In this document: positions 41,274 to 50,784 of the stretch, piece by piece
How the letters are laid out: every line of letters starts with the position of its first letter
How positions within the stretch are numbered: position 1 is the stretch's first letter
Origin: Nonomuraea sp. NEAU-A123
GTDB taxonomy: Bacteria > Actinomycetota > Actinomycetes > Streptosporangiales > Streptosporangiaceae
NCBI RefSeq assembly: GCF_018603905.1
Contig: NZ_JAHFZZ010000010.1
Location: forward strand, 306,086-370,085
Direction: 5' to 3'
Length of the DNA: 64,000 nt
Notes under the pieces: generated by a model
Databases searched by the model: none
What the model was told of the DNA's origin: nothing
The model's input: the letters and a program-made list of their open reading frames with translations, nothing else
Position numbers and translations under genes: made by a program

Positions 41274-44200
41274 TTGTCTCTTTGGTCTTTACCGATGGTC
41301 GCCGCCCTCGTGGCCGCGACGGCGATCCCGGCGGGCGCCAGCGCTATTGCCGCCTCCCCGGAGACCGCCCCAGAACCGTATCCGGTCGCGTTGGTCAACA
41401 CTTTCCTCGGTACCAAGGAGGCGGGCCCCGACTTCGGTCACGGCGGCGGCGCCGGCATGAACTTCCCCGGTGCCGTCCTGCCGTTCGGGATGATGCAGTG
41501 GAGCCCTGACACGGTGGCGAACGCCGGAGGTGGCTACAAGTGGGAGGACAACCGCTTACGCGGCTTCTCCATGACCCACATCAACGGCCCCGGGTGCACC
41601 GGGGCGCAGGACTTCCCCGTGATGCCCATCTCAGGAAAGATCGACAAGTCTCCCGCCACGCACGGCATGGACTACGTCCAGACGTACAAGCATGACAACG
41701 AGAAGTCCACGCCGGGCTCCTACACCACCACCCTCGACACCGGGGTGAAGGCGGAGCTGGCCGCGACCCAGCGGGCCGGTGTCGGGCGGTTCACCTTCCC
41801 CGCGGGCAAGCCCGGCACGCTGCTGCTGAACACCAGCGGCTCGATCAACGGCGTGGACGACGGCGAGACCAAGATCAGCGGCAACACCGTCCAGGGCTGG
41901 GTGCAGACCGGCGGCTTCTGCGGCACGCCGATGCGGTACAAGGTCTACTTCCACGCCACCTTCGACCAGCCGATCAACGCCTACGGCACGTGGAAGGACG
42001 ACGTCGTCCAGCCGAGCGCCCCGTCCGTCAAGAACGCCTCGAAGGCCAAGGTCGCCGAGGCGGCGGCCGTGACGGCCGGCGACGTCGTGGTGAACGGCCC
42101 GGGCTCGGGCGCCTACCTGGAGTTCGACGCCGCCAAGCCGGTGCAGATGCGGGTCGGACTGTCGTACGTGAGCGTCGACGGCGCCAGGAAGAACCTCGAG
42201 GCGGAGGTCGGCGCCAGCTCCTACGACTCCGTCTCCCTGAACGCGGCGTCCGTCTGGAACGACCGGCTCAGCCAGGTGCTGGTCAGCGGCGGGACGTACG
42301 ACCAGCGGCGCACCTTCTACAGCAACCTCTACCACGCGCTGCTGCAGCCGCACGTAGCCGAGGACGCCGACGGCACCTACACCGGCTCGGACGGCAAGCC
42401 CCACACCGTCGCCACCGGCCACCACCACTACGCGACGTTCTCCGGCTGGGACGTCTACCGCAGCGAGGTGCAGCTCCTGGCCCTGCTCGACCCGGCCGTG
42501 GGCAGCGACATCGCGCAGACGATGTACGAGAACGCGCACCTGCTCGGCGACGTGTGGGACCGCTGGTCCCTGCAGAACGAGATCACCGGCGTCATGGTCG
42601 GCGACCCGTACCACTCCATCGTCTCCAGCCTGTACGCCTTCGGCGCCCGGGACTTCCCGGCCGCCGACGCGATGAAGTCGATGGTCACGGCGGCCCAGCG
42701 GGTCGGCGGGATGGACATCGGCCACCCGCAGATCAAGTACGACGAGCGGCCGGGCAATGCCGCCTTCATGAACAAGGGCTATGTCGTCTCCGACCCGTCC
42801 ATGACGCTGGAGTACGGCATCGCCGACTTCGGCATCGCCCAGCTTGCCGCCCGGCTCGGCTACAAGGACGTCTCCGCCACGTTCATGAAGCGCTCGCAGT
42901 CCTGGCAGAACACCTACAACCCGGCCAACTCCTGGATCCAGCCCAAGATGGCGGACGGGTCGTTCACCTCGCCCTTCGACCCGGCGAGCCCGGACTCCTA
43001 CATCGAGGGCAACGGCGCCCAGTACCACTGGATGGTGCAGCACAACCCGCGCGGGCTGTTCGACGCGATGGGCGGCAACGCCAAGGCCATCCCCCGGCTG
43101 GACGCCTACTTCAAGGCGCTCAACGCCGGGCCGAACGAGCCCTACGCCTACCTCGGCAACGAGCCCGCGCTGCCGTCGCCGTGGCTGTACGCGTGGGCCG
43201 GGCAGCCGTACAAGACCCAGGACCTGGTGCGACGGGTGCAGCAGGAGCTGTTCAAGCCGGGGCCTGACGGGCTGGTCGGCAACGACGACCTGGGCGCGAT
43301 GGCGTCCTGGTACGTGTGGTCGGCGATGGGCCTGTTCCCGGCGATCCCCGGCCGGGCCGAGCTGCTGGTCAACACCCCGCTGTTCGACAAGATCAACATT
43401 AAGCGGCCGCAGGGGAACATCGACATCTACTCCCCGGGTGCCGCCGCCAACCGCTACATCCAGTCGCTCAAGGTCAACGGGACGGCGTCCAGCAAGGCGT
43501 GGCTGCCCGAGTCCTTCGCCCTGCAGGGCGGCAGGCTCGACGCCACGCTCGGGACGTCGCCGAACACGACGTTCGGCACCGGTACGACCAACGCCCCGCC
43601 GAGCTTCAACGAGGGCGCCAAGCCCTACCTCGCCGGATTCGACCCGGGCAGCGGGCCCGTCGAGCCGGGCGGGACCTTCCCGGCCACGCTCGCTGTCCAG
43701 TCCACCGGCGCGGCGGCCACCGTCAAGTGGCAGGCCAAGCCGCCGGCCGGGATCACCGTGACCCCGGCGAGCGGCACGCTGACCGTCCCCGCGCTGGGCA
43801 GGGCCACCCAGGCGGTCCAGGTCTCGGTGGCGGCGGGCACGGCGCTCGGCTTCGTCACCGTGCCGATCGCCGTCGGCGACCTCACCGCCAGCGTGCGGCT
43901 GAACGTGGCCAAGCGCGGCACGGTCGAGTGGGCGCACAACCTCGCGGGCATCGGCGACGACGCCGAGTCCGGGCTGGCCAACCTCGACGCGGCCGCCTTC
44001 AGCTACTCGGGGCAGGGCCTGGCGGCGGCCGGGCTCAAGCCGGGCGGCAAGGTCACGTGGAACGGCTTCGAGTTCACCTGGCCGAACCGCAAGCCGGGTG
44101 AATGGGACAACGTGAAGGTGGGCACCCAGCCGATCGAGGTGGCCGCGCCCGACGGGGCCACGAAGATCGCCTTCCTGGGCTCGACCACCAACGGCTGGTC

Positions 44201-44489
44201 GGAGGTGACCGCGACGGTGACCTACACCGACGGCTCCACCAGCACCGGCAAACTCGGGCTCAGCGACTGGATGCTGGACTTCGGCGGCGGCCAGCCCCGG
44301 TACGGCAACGAGATCGTGGCCTCGATGCCGTACCAGCTCTACAACGGCTCGTGGATGCTGCGGCCGCTCGGCTCGTACGTCTTCGCGGCCCAGCCGATCG
44401 CGCTCACCGCGGGCAAGAAGGTGAAGAGCATCACCTTCTCGCCGGCCCAGGAGGGCGCGATGCACATCTTCACCTGGGCTTTCGCCTGA
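41274..44489 (+). CDS. Secreted GH92 alpha-mannosidase with C-terminal accessory domains
   Basis: This 1071-aa protein starts at TTG with GGAGG 7 nt upstream and carries a signal peptide (MVAALVAATAIPAGASAIA). The GH92 domain covers residues about 35-770. It has the N-terminal PVALVNTFLGTKE segment, SGWDVYRSEVQLLALLDP, GNEPALPSPWLYAWAGQP and the catalytic Asp-bearing GNDDLGAMASWYVWSAMGLFP. Residues about 785-870 resemble an NPCBM-associated NEW3 domain, and the rest is a carbohydrate-binding-like beta sandwich. GH92 enzymes are Ca2+-dependent exo-alpha-mannosidases, so it trims alpha-mannosides outside the cell. It is a single-gene unit with its own terminator. Confidence 0.93.
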   Translation: MSLWSLPMVAALVAATAIPAGASAIAASPETAPEPYPVALVNTFLGTKEAGPDFGHGGGAGMNFPGAVLPFGMMQWSPDTVANAGGGYKWEDNRLRGFSMTHINGPGCTGAQDFPVMPISGKIDKSPATHGMDYVQTYKHDNEKSTPGSYTTTLDTGVKAELAATQRAGVGRFTFPAGKPGTLLLNTSGSINGVDDGETKISGNTVQGWVQTGGFCGTPMRYKVYFHATFDQPINAYGTWKDDVVQPSAPSVKNASKAKVAEAAAVTAGDVVVNGPGSGAYLEFDAAKPVQMRVGLSYVSVDGARKNLEAEVGASSYDSVSLNAASVWNDRLSQVLVSGGTYDQRRTFYSNLYHALLQPHVAEDADGTYTGSDGKPHTVATGHHHYATFSGWDVYRSEVQLLALLDPAVGSDIAQTMYENAHLLGDVWDRWSLQNEITGVMVGDPYHSIVSSLYAFGARDFPAADAMKSMVTAAQRVGGMDIGHPQIKYDERPGNAAFMNKGYVVSDPSMTLEYGIADFGIAQLAARLGYKDVSATFMKRSQSWQNTYNPANSWIQPKMADGSFTSPFDPASPDSYIEGNGAQYHWMVQHNPRGLFDAMGGNAKAIPRLDAYFKALNAGPNEPYAYLGNEPALPSPWLYAWAGQPYKTQDLVRRVQQELFKPGPDGLVGNDDLGAMASWYVWSAMGLFPAIPGRAELLVNTPLFDKINIKRPQGNIDIYSPGAAANRYIQSLKVNGTASSKAWLPESFALQGGRLDATLGTSPNTTFGTGTTNAPPSFNEGAKPYLAGFDPGSGPVEPGGTFPATLAVQSTGAAATVKWQAKPPAGITVTPASGTLTVPALGRATQAVQVSVAAGTALGFVTVPIAVGDLTASVRLNVAKRGTVEWAHNLAGIGDDAESGLANLDAAAFSYSGQGLAAAGLKPGGKVTWNGFEFTWPNRKPGEWDNVKVGTQPIEVAAPDGATKIAFLGSTTNGWSEVTATVTYTDGSTSTGKLGLSDWMLDFGGGQPRYGNEIVASMPYQLYNGSWMLRPLGSYVFAAQPIALTAGKKVKSITFSPAQEGAMHIFTWAFA

Positions 44490-44495
44490 TTTCTC

Positions 44496-44531
44496 GAGCG
44501 GCTCCCCCTGTTCGCCCGGGGGGAGCCGCTC
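44496..44531 (+). terminator. Rho-independent terminator after the mannosidase gene
   Basis: The 13-bp stem GAGCGGCTCCCCC / GGGGGAGCCGCTC (44496-44508 and 44519-44531) with a 10-nt loop is followed directly by TTTT, 6 bp after the stop codon. Confidence 0.93.
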
Positions 44532-44579
44532 TTTTGTGCGACGCCGCGCTTGCATAAAGTAGGCTCCACCTGCCCTAAT

Positions 44580-44598
44580 TTAGGTAAGCCTTTCCTAC
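44580..44598. promoter_or_regulatory. IdeR/DmdR-type iron box upstream of efeU
   Basis: TTAGGTAAGCCTTTCCTAC is close to the 19-bp IdeR/DtxR consensus (TTAGGTTAGSCTNNCCTAA as I recall it): both TTAGGT and CCTA half-sites are present. It sits 15 bp before the GTG of an iron-uptake gene, so iron-dependent repression of efeUOB is expected. Confidence 0.8.
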
Positions 44599-44613
44599 CG
44601 CGCGGGAGCACCG

Positions 44614-45444
44614 GTGTTCGCCAGCTATCTCATCGGACTGCGTGAAGGACTGGAGGCGACACTCGTCGTCTCGGTCCTGATCGCCTTCCTGGTCAAAAGT
44701 GACCGCAAAGACAAGCTGCCACAGGTGTGGACCGGCGTCGTGGCCGCTCTCGCCCTGTCCGTCGGCTTCGGCGCGCTGCTGACGTTCACGGCCGCCCACC
44801 TGGACCACACGGGACAGGAGCTCTTCGACGCGATCACCTCGCTGCTGGCCGTGGTGTTCGTCACCTGGATGATCTTCTGGATGCGCCGCACGGCCCGCGC
44901 GCTCTCCAAGGAGCTGCGGGGCAAGCTCACGGACGCGCTCCAGATGGGCTCGCTCGCCGTGGTCGTGATGGCCTTCCTGGCCGTGGCCCGCGAGGGACTG
45001 GAGACGGCGCTGCTGTTCTTCGCCTCCGTCCAGGGCGCCACCACCACCGCGACGCCGCTCATCGGCATCAGCCTGGGCCTGCTCACCTCGGTGGCGATCG
45101 GCTGGGGCATCTACCGCAGCGCCCTGAAGATCAACCTCACCAAGTTCTTCACCTGGACGGGCCTGCTGCTGATCCTGGTGGCCGCCGGCATCTTCAAATA
45201 CGGCGTGCACGACCTGCAGGAGGCCAACATCCTGCCTGGCCTGGGCACCTACGCCTTCGACATCAGCGCGATCCTGCCCGCCGACTCCTGGTGGGGCGCA
45301 CTGCTCGCCGGGATGCTCAACATCACGCCGCAGCCGAGCGTCCTGGAGGTCCTGGCCTGGGTCCTCTACCTCGTGCCGACCCTCTTCCTCTTCCTGCGCC
45401 CCCAGCGCACCCCCGCACCGGCATCGACCACCAGCTCGGCCTGA
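44614..45444 (+). CDS. efeU: EfeU, FTR1-family iron permease
   Basis: This 276-aa membrane protein has about seven transmembrane helices and two copies of the iron-binding REGLE motif (GLREGLEATLV near residue 9 and VAREGLETALL near residue 126), the hallmark of FTR1/EfeU ferric/ferrous permeases. The GTG start has GGGAG upstream and lies next to the iron box. It is the first gene of the efeUOB operon; the following gene starts 11 nt later. It imports iron through the membrane after processing by EfeO and EfeB. Confidence 0.95.
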   Translation: MFASYLIGLREGLEATLVVSVLIAFLVKSDRKDKLPQVWTGVVAALALSVGFGALLTFTAAHLDHTGQELFDAITSLLAVVFVTWMIFWMRRTARALSKELRGKLTDALQMGSLAVVVMAFLAVAREGLETALLFFASVQGATTTATPLIGISLGLLTSVAIGWGIYRSALKINLTKFFTWTGLLLILVAAGIFKYGVHDLQEANILPGLGTYAFDISAILPADSWWGALLAGMLNITPQPSVLEVLAWVLYLVPTLFLFLRPQRTPAPASTTSSA

Positions 45445-45455
45445 ACAGGAGCATC

Positions 45456-46595
45456 ATGCTTAACTCCACCACCCGCGGCCTCGCCTTGGCGTTCGGTGCG
45501 CTCTCCCTGGCCGCCTGCGGCTCCGGGACACCGGCCGCGACCGGCTCCGCCGCGCCGGAGAAGCCGGGGAAGATCAGCGTGGCCGCCTCCGACACCGAGT
45601 GCAAGGTCGCCGCCGCCGAGGTGCCCGCGGGCACCAGCACGTTCACGATCACCAACGGCGGCACCAAGGTCACCGAGTTCTACGTGTACGCGCCGGGCGA
45701 CCGCGTCATGGCCGAGGTGGAGAACATCGTGCCGGGCCTGACCCGCGAGGTCATCGCCGAGCTGCCCGCCGGGACGTACGAGACGGCCTGCAAGCCCGGC
45801 ATGGTGGGCAAGGGCCTGCGCAACGCGCTCAAAGTGACGGGCGAGCACAAGGCGCTCAGCTCCGACGCCAAGCTGGCCGAGGCCACCGCCAACTACAAGC
45901 GCTACATCAAGACGCAGAGCGACACACTGCTGGTCAAGACGCAGGAGTTCGTCGACGCGGTCAAGGCGGGCGACATCGCCAAGGCCAAGGAGCTCTTCCC
46001 GGTCTCGCGTACGTACTGGGAGCGGATCGAGCCGGTCGCGGAGATCTTCGGCGACCTCGACCCGGCGATCGACGCCCGCGAGGCCGACCTGGCGGCCGGC
46101 GAGAAGTGGACCGGCTTCCACAAGATCGAGAAGGATCTCTGGATCACCAAGGACATCAGCAAAGACGGCCCGGTGGCCGACAAGCTGATCGCCGACGTCA
46201 AGACCATCGTGGCGAAGTCGAACGCCGCCGAGCTGACCCCGCTCAACCTGGCCAACGGCGCCAAGGAGCTGCTCGACGAGGTCGCCACCGGCAAGATCAC
46301 CGGCGAGGAGGACACCTGGTCGCACACCGACCTGTGGGACTTCGACGCCAACCTCCAGGGCTCCAAGGCCGCCGTACAGGCGCTCCGTCCCGTGCTGGAA
46401 GAGCGCGCGCCCGACCTGGTCAAGACGCTGGACGAGAAGTTCGCCGCGGCCGAGGCCGCGCTGGGCAAGCACCAGAAGGGCGACGGCTGGCAGCTGCACA
46501 ACGAGCTGTCCAAGGCCGAGCTGAAGGCGCTGTCGGACGCGATCAACGCGCTGGCCGAGCCGATCAGCAAGATCGCCCCGGCCATCACGAAGTAG
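45456..46595 (+). CDS. efeO: EfeO, iron-uptake lipoprotein (cupredoxin plus M75 domain)
   Basis: This 379-aa protein has a lipoprotein signal with lipobox LSLAACGS, an N-terminal cupredoxin-like domain (ISVAASDTECKVAAAEVPAG, YETACKPGM) and a C-terminal M75-type domain with the metal-binding HxxE in GFHKIEKDLW. It should be anchored outside the membrane, bind iron and hand it to EfeU. AGGAG is 7 nt before the ATG. It lies between efeU and efeB. Confidence 0.95.
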   Translation: MLNSTTRGLALAFGALSLAACGSGTPAATGSAAPEKPGKISVAASDTECKVAAAEVPAGTSTFTITNGGTKVTEFYVYAPGDRVMAEVENIVPGLTREVIAELPAGTYETACKPGMVGKGLRNALKVTGEHKALSSDAKLAEATANYKRYIKTQSDTLLVKTQEFVDAVKAGDIAKAKELFPVSRTYWERIEPVAEIFGDLDPAIDAREADLAAGEKWTGFHKIEKDLWITKDISKDGPVADKLIADVKTIVAKSNAAELTPLNLANGAKELLDEVATGKITGEEDTWSHTDLWDFDANLQGSKAAVQALRPVLEERAPDLVKTLDEKFAAAEAALGKHQKGDGWQLHNELSKAELKALSDAINALAEPISKIAPAITK

Positions 46596-46608
46596 GGGAG
46601 GCAAGACC

Positions 46609-47862
46609 ATGAGCGATCGCATGAGCCGCAGGAAGCTGTTCGGCCTGGGCGCGGCGGGGGCGGCCGCCGTCGGCGCCGGGGCTGTGGTCACGCGCGCGCT
46701 GGTCGAGGAGCCGACGGTCGCGCACGCGGCCTCGATCTCCGATCCCGTCTCCTTCTACGGCGAACACCAGGCGGGCATCGTCACACCCGCCCAGGACCGG
46801 CTGCACTTCGTCGCCTTCGACGTGACCACCGACAAGCGGGCCGAGCTGGTCGAGCTGCTGCAGGAGTGGACGGCCGCCGCCGCCAGGCTGGTGCAGGGCA
46901 AGGAGGCGGGCACGTTCGGGACAGTCGGCGGGGTCCCCGAGGCCGCGCCCGACGACACGGGCGAGGCGCTCGGCCTGCCCGCCTCCGGGCTGACGCTGAC
47001 GATCGGCTTCGGGCCGTCGCTCTTCGACGACCGGTTCGGGCTGGCGGGCAAGCGCCCGGCCGCTCTCGCTGATCTCCCGAAATTCCCTGGTGAGCAGCTC
47101 ATTCCGGAAATATCCGGTGGTGACATCTGCGTACAGGCGTGCGCGCACGATCCCCAGGTCGCGGTGCACGCTATCCGCAACCTGGCCAGGATCGGCTTCG
47201 GCAAGGTGTCGGTCCGCTGGTCCCAGCTCGGCTTCGGCCGTACGTCCTCCACCTCGCGCGCCCAGGCGACGCCGCGCAACCTGATGGGCTTCAAGGACGG
47301 CACGAACAACCTCAAACTGGAGGACGCCGAGCTGCTGCGCCAGCAGCTTTGGGTGGGCGCCCAGGACGGCCCCGCCTGGATGACCGGCGGCAGCTACATG
47401 GTCACCAGGAAGATCCGCATGATGGTCGAGACCTGGGACAGGACGTCGCTGGGCGAGCAGGAGGCCATCTTCGGCCGCGACAAGGGCGCGGGCGCTCCGC
47501 TGGGCAAGAAGGCGGAGTTCGACACGCCGGACTTCGTGGCCAAGGGCGGGGACGGCCAGCCGCTCATCAAGGACGACGCCCACGTCAGGCTGGCGCACCC
47601 CACCACCAACGGCGGCGCGCGCCTGCTGCGCAGGGGCTACAACTTCGTGGACGGCTCCGACGGGCTCGGCCGCCTCGACGCCGGGCTGTTCTTCATCGCC
47701 TACCAGCGGGATCCGCGCAAGCAGTTCGTGCCGGTGCAGATGCGTCTGGCCAAGACCGACAGCCTCAACGAGTACATCAAGCACATCTCCAGCGGGCTGT
47801 GGGCGTGCCCGCCGGGGATGCGCGACGCGGGCGACTACTGGGGGCGCGCGCTCTTCGCCTGA
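46609..47862 (+). CDS. efeB: EfeB, Tat-exported DyP-type haem peroxidase
   Basis: This 417-aa protein starts with a twin-arginine signal (MSRRKLFGLGAAGAAAVGAG) and has the DyP motif GFKDGTNNL, with the distal Asp, and the proximal histidine region DAHVRLAHPTTNGG. The DyP peroxidase of EfeUOB systems oxidises ferrous iron or releases it from haem at the cell surface. The start is 13 nt after efeO with a GGGGAGG ribosome-binding site. It closes the operon. Confidence 0.95.
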   Translation: MSDRMSRRKLFGLGAAGAAAVGAGAVVTRALVEEPTVAHAASISDPVSFYGEHQAGIVTPAQDRLHFVAFDVTTDKRAELVELLQEWTAAAARLVQGKEAGTFGTVGGVPEAAPDDTGEALGLPASGLTLTIGFGPSLFDDRFGLAGKRPAALADLPKFPGEQLIPEISGGDICVQACAHDPQVAVHAIRNLARIGFGKVSVRWSQLGFGRTSSTSRAQATPRNLMGFKDGTNNLKLEDAELLRQQLWVGAQDGPAWMTGGSYMVTRKIRMMVETWDRTSLGEQEAIFGRDKGAGAPLGKKAEFDTPDFVAKGGDGQPLIKDDAHVRLAHPTTNGGARLLRRGYNFVDGSDGLGRLDAGLFFIAYQRDPRKQFVPVQMRLAKTDSLNEYIKHISSGLWACPPGMRDAGDYWGRALFA

Positions 47863-47927
47863 CGTACAGCCGGTTGCAAGCCTGACCTGTTCACATGAAG
47901 CATGCGCAGTGACACGTCAGGGGGCTT

Positions 47928-48485
47928 GTGATGATCGTCTTTGGCGGCGCCTTCGCCGTACTCGTTCTGCTGGCCGCCCTCCTCTTCATCTCGATCTACA
48001 ATGGGTTAGTACACAAGCGGAACGCCGTCGAGAACGCCTGGGCCCAGGTCGACGTGCAGCTCAAGCGCCGCCACGACCTGGTGCCCAACCTGGTGGAGGT
48101 CGTCCGCGGCTACGCCGGCCACGAGCGGCAGACGCTCACCGCCGTCACGGCCGCCCGCGCGCAGGCCCTCGGCGCGCACACCCCCGCCGAGATGGCCAGC
48201 GCCGAGAACGCGCTGACCGGCGCGCTGAAGACCCTGTTCGCGGTCACCGAGTCCTACCCCGACCTCAAGGCCAGCCAGAACTTCGCCGAACTCCAGGAAG
48301 AACTGGCCACCACCGAGAACCGGATCGCCTACTCCCGCCAGTACTACAACGACGCCGTCCTCACCTACAGCAACGCGATCCAGACCGTCCCGGCCAACAT
48401 CGTCGCGGGCATGAGCGGGTTCACCGCCCGCGAGTACTTCCAGGCACCCGGCGAGGAGCGCGGGCCCGTACAGGTGCGGTTCTGA
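47928..48485 (+). CDS. LemA-family membrane-anchored protein
   Basis: This 185-aa protein has one N-terminal transmembrane helix (AVLVLLAALLFISIYNGLV) followed by the LemA core NAVENAWAQVDVQLKRRHDLVPNLVEVVRGY and long helices ending NIVAGMSGFTAREYF. The tandem GTG-ATG start lies after a G-rich site. Its function is uncertain in the family; it is usually coupled, as here, with a DUF2207-type membrane protein and thought to act at the envelope. The next gene starts on its stop (TGATG). Confidence 0.92.
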   Translation: MMIVFGGAFAVLVLLAALLFISIYNGLVHKRNAVENAWAQVDVQLKRRHDLVPNLVEVVRGYAGHERQTLTAVTAARAQALGAHTPAEMASAENALTGALKTLFAVTESYPDLKASQNFAELQEELATTENRIAYSRQYYNDAVLTYSNAIQTVPANIVAGMSGFTAREYFQAPGEERGPVQVRF

Positions 48486-49885
48486 TGACCGTCTGGTTCG
48501 CCGCCTCGGCCGGCGCCGCGGCGTTGTGGGCGCTGCTCCTGCTGGTGCTGGCGATCGCGACCCGCACCCCGGACATCACCCCCGGCCGGCCCGGCGCCCC
48601 GGTCACGGACGAACCGCCCGCCGTGGTCGACCTCATCACCGGTGGCTGGCGCCTGTGCGACGAGGCCGCCTCCGCCACCCTGCTCGACCTCGCCGCGCGG
48701 GGCGCCGTGCGGATCGAGGAGGTCGGCCCGGAGCTGTCCCTGGTACGCCTGCACCACGCCGAGGGGCTGAACCCGTACGAACAACTCGTCTACGACCACG
48801 TGCACTCGCTCGCGCGCGACGGCGTCGTGGCGACCGGCGCGCTGGCCGAGGGCTCGCGCCACCTGGGCCGCTGGTGGAAGAGCTTCCGCAAGAAGGTCAT
48901 CGCCGACGCCCGGCAGCGGGGACTGTCCCAGGCCCGCTGGAGCCGCGCGCACGCGACGCTGCTGTTCGCGTCCGCGTTGGTGCCCGCCGCGCTGGTCGCC
49001 GTCGCGGTCACCGTGGCCGACCCCGAACACGACGGCGGCATCGGCGCGGGCATCGTCGCCTACGGCGCGCTGGTCTACCTGGCCGGCCGGCTCAACGGCG
49101 AGCGCGGCACCGACCTGGGCGTCCAGGCGGCGGGGCACTGGCTGGGCGTACGCGAGACCCTGTCGAACGCCCGCTACGCCGAGAAGCCCGCGGCGAGCGT
49201 GACCATCTGGGGCCGCCCCCTGGCGTACGCGGCCGCTCTCGGGCTCGCGCCGCGCGCTGTCCGCAGCCTGCCGGTGAGCGTGCCCGCCGACGACCGCCGG
49301 GCCTGGTCCGACTACGGCGGCATGTGGCACGCGGTGGACGTCCGCTACCCGTCGCGCCTCATCTGGGGCCGGCCGCCGCTGCACACCGTGGGCCGGGGCC
49401 TGGCGGCCGGGTTCTTCGCGGGCTTCTGGACGTGGCTCGTGCTGGTCATCCTGTCGGCGTTCGACCTGTGGCCGCGCGGCCTGACCGAGCCTGGCGGCTT
49501 GGCCGTGGGCTTCGCGATCGCCTCCGTACCCGCCGTCCGCGCGCTCCTCGACGTCACCGGCCAGACCTGGATCGAGGGCCAGATCGTACGGCTGCGCAGA
49601 AGCCAGTCGGGCAGCAACGACAACCACGTGAATGACGTCTACTGGTGCGCCATCGACGAGGGCAGCAGCCGCGAGCTCAAGGCTTACAGCATGGCCGAGG
49701 ACCAGTGGGCCCGCCTGTCGGAGGGCGACCTGGTCCGCGCCAGAGCCGGACGGCGGGTCGGCTGGATCGGCGAGATCGAGGTGCTCCGGAGCACGACCCA
49801 CCGTGGCCACTACGCCGACACCCAGGACCACCTGATCGACGCCCCGCGCAATCTCGGCGAGGTCCGGCCGGAGTGGGGGAGGTAA
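48485..49885 (+). CDS. DUF2207-type membrane protein lacking the N-terminal extracellular domain
   Basis: This 466-aa protein has an N-terminal transmembrane helix (AALWALLLLVLAIA), a winged-helix-like cytoplasmic segment (ATLLDLAARGAVRIEE) typical of DUF2207, two central hydrophobic segments and two more near residues 310-350. Most DUF2207 proteins start with a large extracellular beta domain that is missing here. It overlaps the LemA gene by one base. The partnership with LemA suggests an envelope role; the function is unknown. Confidence 0.78.
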   Translation: MTVWFAASAGAAALWALLLLVLAIATRTPDITPGRPGAPVTDEPPAVVDLITGGWRLCDEAASATLLDLAARGAVRIEEVGPELSLVRLHHAEGLNPYEQLVYDHVHSLARDGVVATGALAEGSRHLGRWWKSFRKKVIADARQRGLSQARWSRAHATLLFASALVPAALVAVAVTVADPEHDGGIGAGIVAYGALVYLAGRLNGERGTDLGVQAAGHWLGVRETLSNARYAEKPAASVTIWGRPLAYAAALGLAPRAVRSLPVSVPADDRRAWSDYGGMWHAVDVRYPSRLIWGRPPLHTVGRGLAAGFFAGFWTWLVLVILSAFDLWPRGLTEPGGLAVGFAIASVPAVRALLDVTGQTWIEGQIVRLRRSQSGSNDNHVNDVYWCAIDEGSSRELKAYSMAEDQWARLSEGDLVRARAGRRVGWIGEIEVLRSTTHRGHYADTQDHLIDAPRNLGEVRPEWGR

Positions 49886-49958
49886 GAGCTGGGTATGCGT
49901 TAAGTATTCACTTACTTACTATGGGCAACCCTGTCTATGGTGAAGGTCAGGAGTTCCC

Positions 49959-50285
49959 ATGCGCGATGAGCCTTCGAACGGCGAACTCGCCCGGCGCCTC
50001 GTCGATCTGCAAGACGCCACTCTGAAACTCATGTCACAGGAGCTGTTCGTAGCCGAGCAGCGGGCGAACGAACGCCGGTTCACGCTGCTCGAACGCGACC
50101 TGAAAGGCCTCGGGGAACGAGTCGACAACGAGCTCAGCCAGCTGGGCGTCCACATCGAGTCCCGCAAGCGCGACCGGGGCGCCAACTGGCGGCAGGGCGT
50201 GTACTCGGGCGTGCTCCCAGCGGTGCTGCTGCTGATCTCGATCCTGGTCCAGATCTGGCTCGCTTTGAACGGACCCCCATGGTGA
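49959..50285 (+). CDS. Small tail-anchored coiled-coil protein, unknown
   Basis: This 108-aa protein has a highly charged heptad-like helix in residues 1-80 (AEQRANERRFTLLERDLKGLGERVDNELSQL) and one C-terminal transmembrane segment (LPAVLLLISILVQIWLAL). CAGGAG lies 6-7 nt before the ATG. The region just upstream is unusually AT-rich for this genome (TTACTTACTA). Comparable small proteins occur in integrated elements of actinomycetes, but no phage gene is near. No function can be assigned. Confidence 0.75.
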   Translation: MRDEPSNGELARRLVDLQDATLKLMSQELFVAEQRANERRFTLLERDLKGLGERVDNELSQLGVHIESRKRDRGANWRQGVYSGVLPAVLLLISILVQIWLALNGPPW

Positions 50286-50319
50286 CTTCTCCTCGTAAGC
50301 AAGCAACCGAATGCTGGAC

Positions 50320-50668
50320 CTACGGCATGACGGCCCCCACCTCCACGCCCAGCCCCGCAAGGTGATCGGGTAGGCGACGCAGGAAGTCCGAGTAATCCCC
50401 GGCGCTTCCCCAGGCGACCTCCGCGAAGGCGCTCAGCCTGGGGAAGGCCATGCGTTCGACGTGCGCCGGGTCCGGCATGTGCTCGGTCCACAGCTGGCAC
50501 TGCACCCCAAGGATCCCCTCTGGCGGAGCGAAGTCGTAGACCTGCCGCATGGTGAGCACGCGTCCGTTGGCCCCGGGCGGGCCGTCGTCGCGCTCGTACC
50601 AGTAGACGAGACGTTTGCCGGGCAGGCGGAGCTGGGAAAGGAACCAGCCCTTCGGTACGCCATTGGCC
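50320..50668 (-). pseudogene. 3' remnant of a GH20 beta-N-acetylhexosaminidase gene
   Basis: Reading the minus strand from about 50668 gives GWFLSQLRLPGKRLVYWYER, then VYDFAPPEGILGVQCQLWTE and HMPDPAHVERMAFPRLSAFA, followed by EVAW and a normal end at TAG. The LGVQCQLWTEHMPDPAHVE and MAFPRLSAFAEVAW segments are the conserved C-terminal part of GH20 hexosaminidases. The catalytic Asp-Glu half of the barrel is missing upstream, where the sequence is unrelated and the frame is uncertain. It is a decayed or deleted gene next to an intact sugar-uptake module. Confidence 0.8.
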
Positions 50669-50771
50669 CTCGGCGGCCAGCTTGTTACCGGGGAATTTCT
50701 TTTGGGCTGATCCCTTGACCCGGAACCCGGGAGGGGGGAGTTTGGTCGGCATCGGACTTACGAGTCATTTC

Positions 50772-50784
50772 CGAACCTAGTTCG
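50772..50784. promoter_or_regulatory. Short palindrome upstream of the sugar-module regulator
   Basis: CGAACCTAGTTCG is a 5-bp inverted repeat with a 3-bp centre, 12 bp before the GTG start of the regulator. It is a candidate autoregulatory operator; a palindrome this short could be chance. Confidence 0.35.

Noticed and set aside
34777..44555. Very long antisense frames opposite leuA, the LAL gene and the GH92 gene
   Set aside because: They have the His/Arg/Val-Gly composition typical of antisense frames in GC-rich DNA, show no motifs, and lie opposite clear genes.
49886..50319. Integrated phage or plasmid element around the small membrane protein
   Set aside because: No integrase, repressor or attachment-site repeats were seen; only an AT-rich upstream stretch and a small coiled-coil protein.
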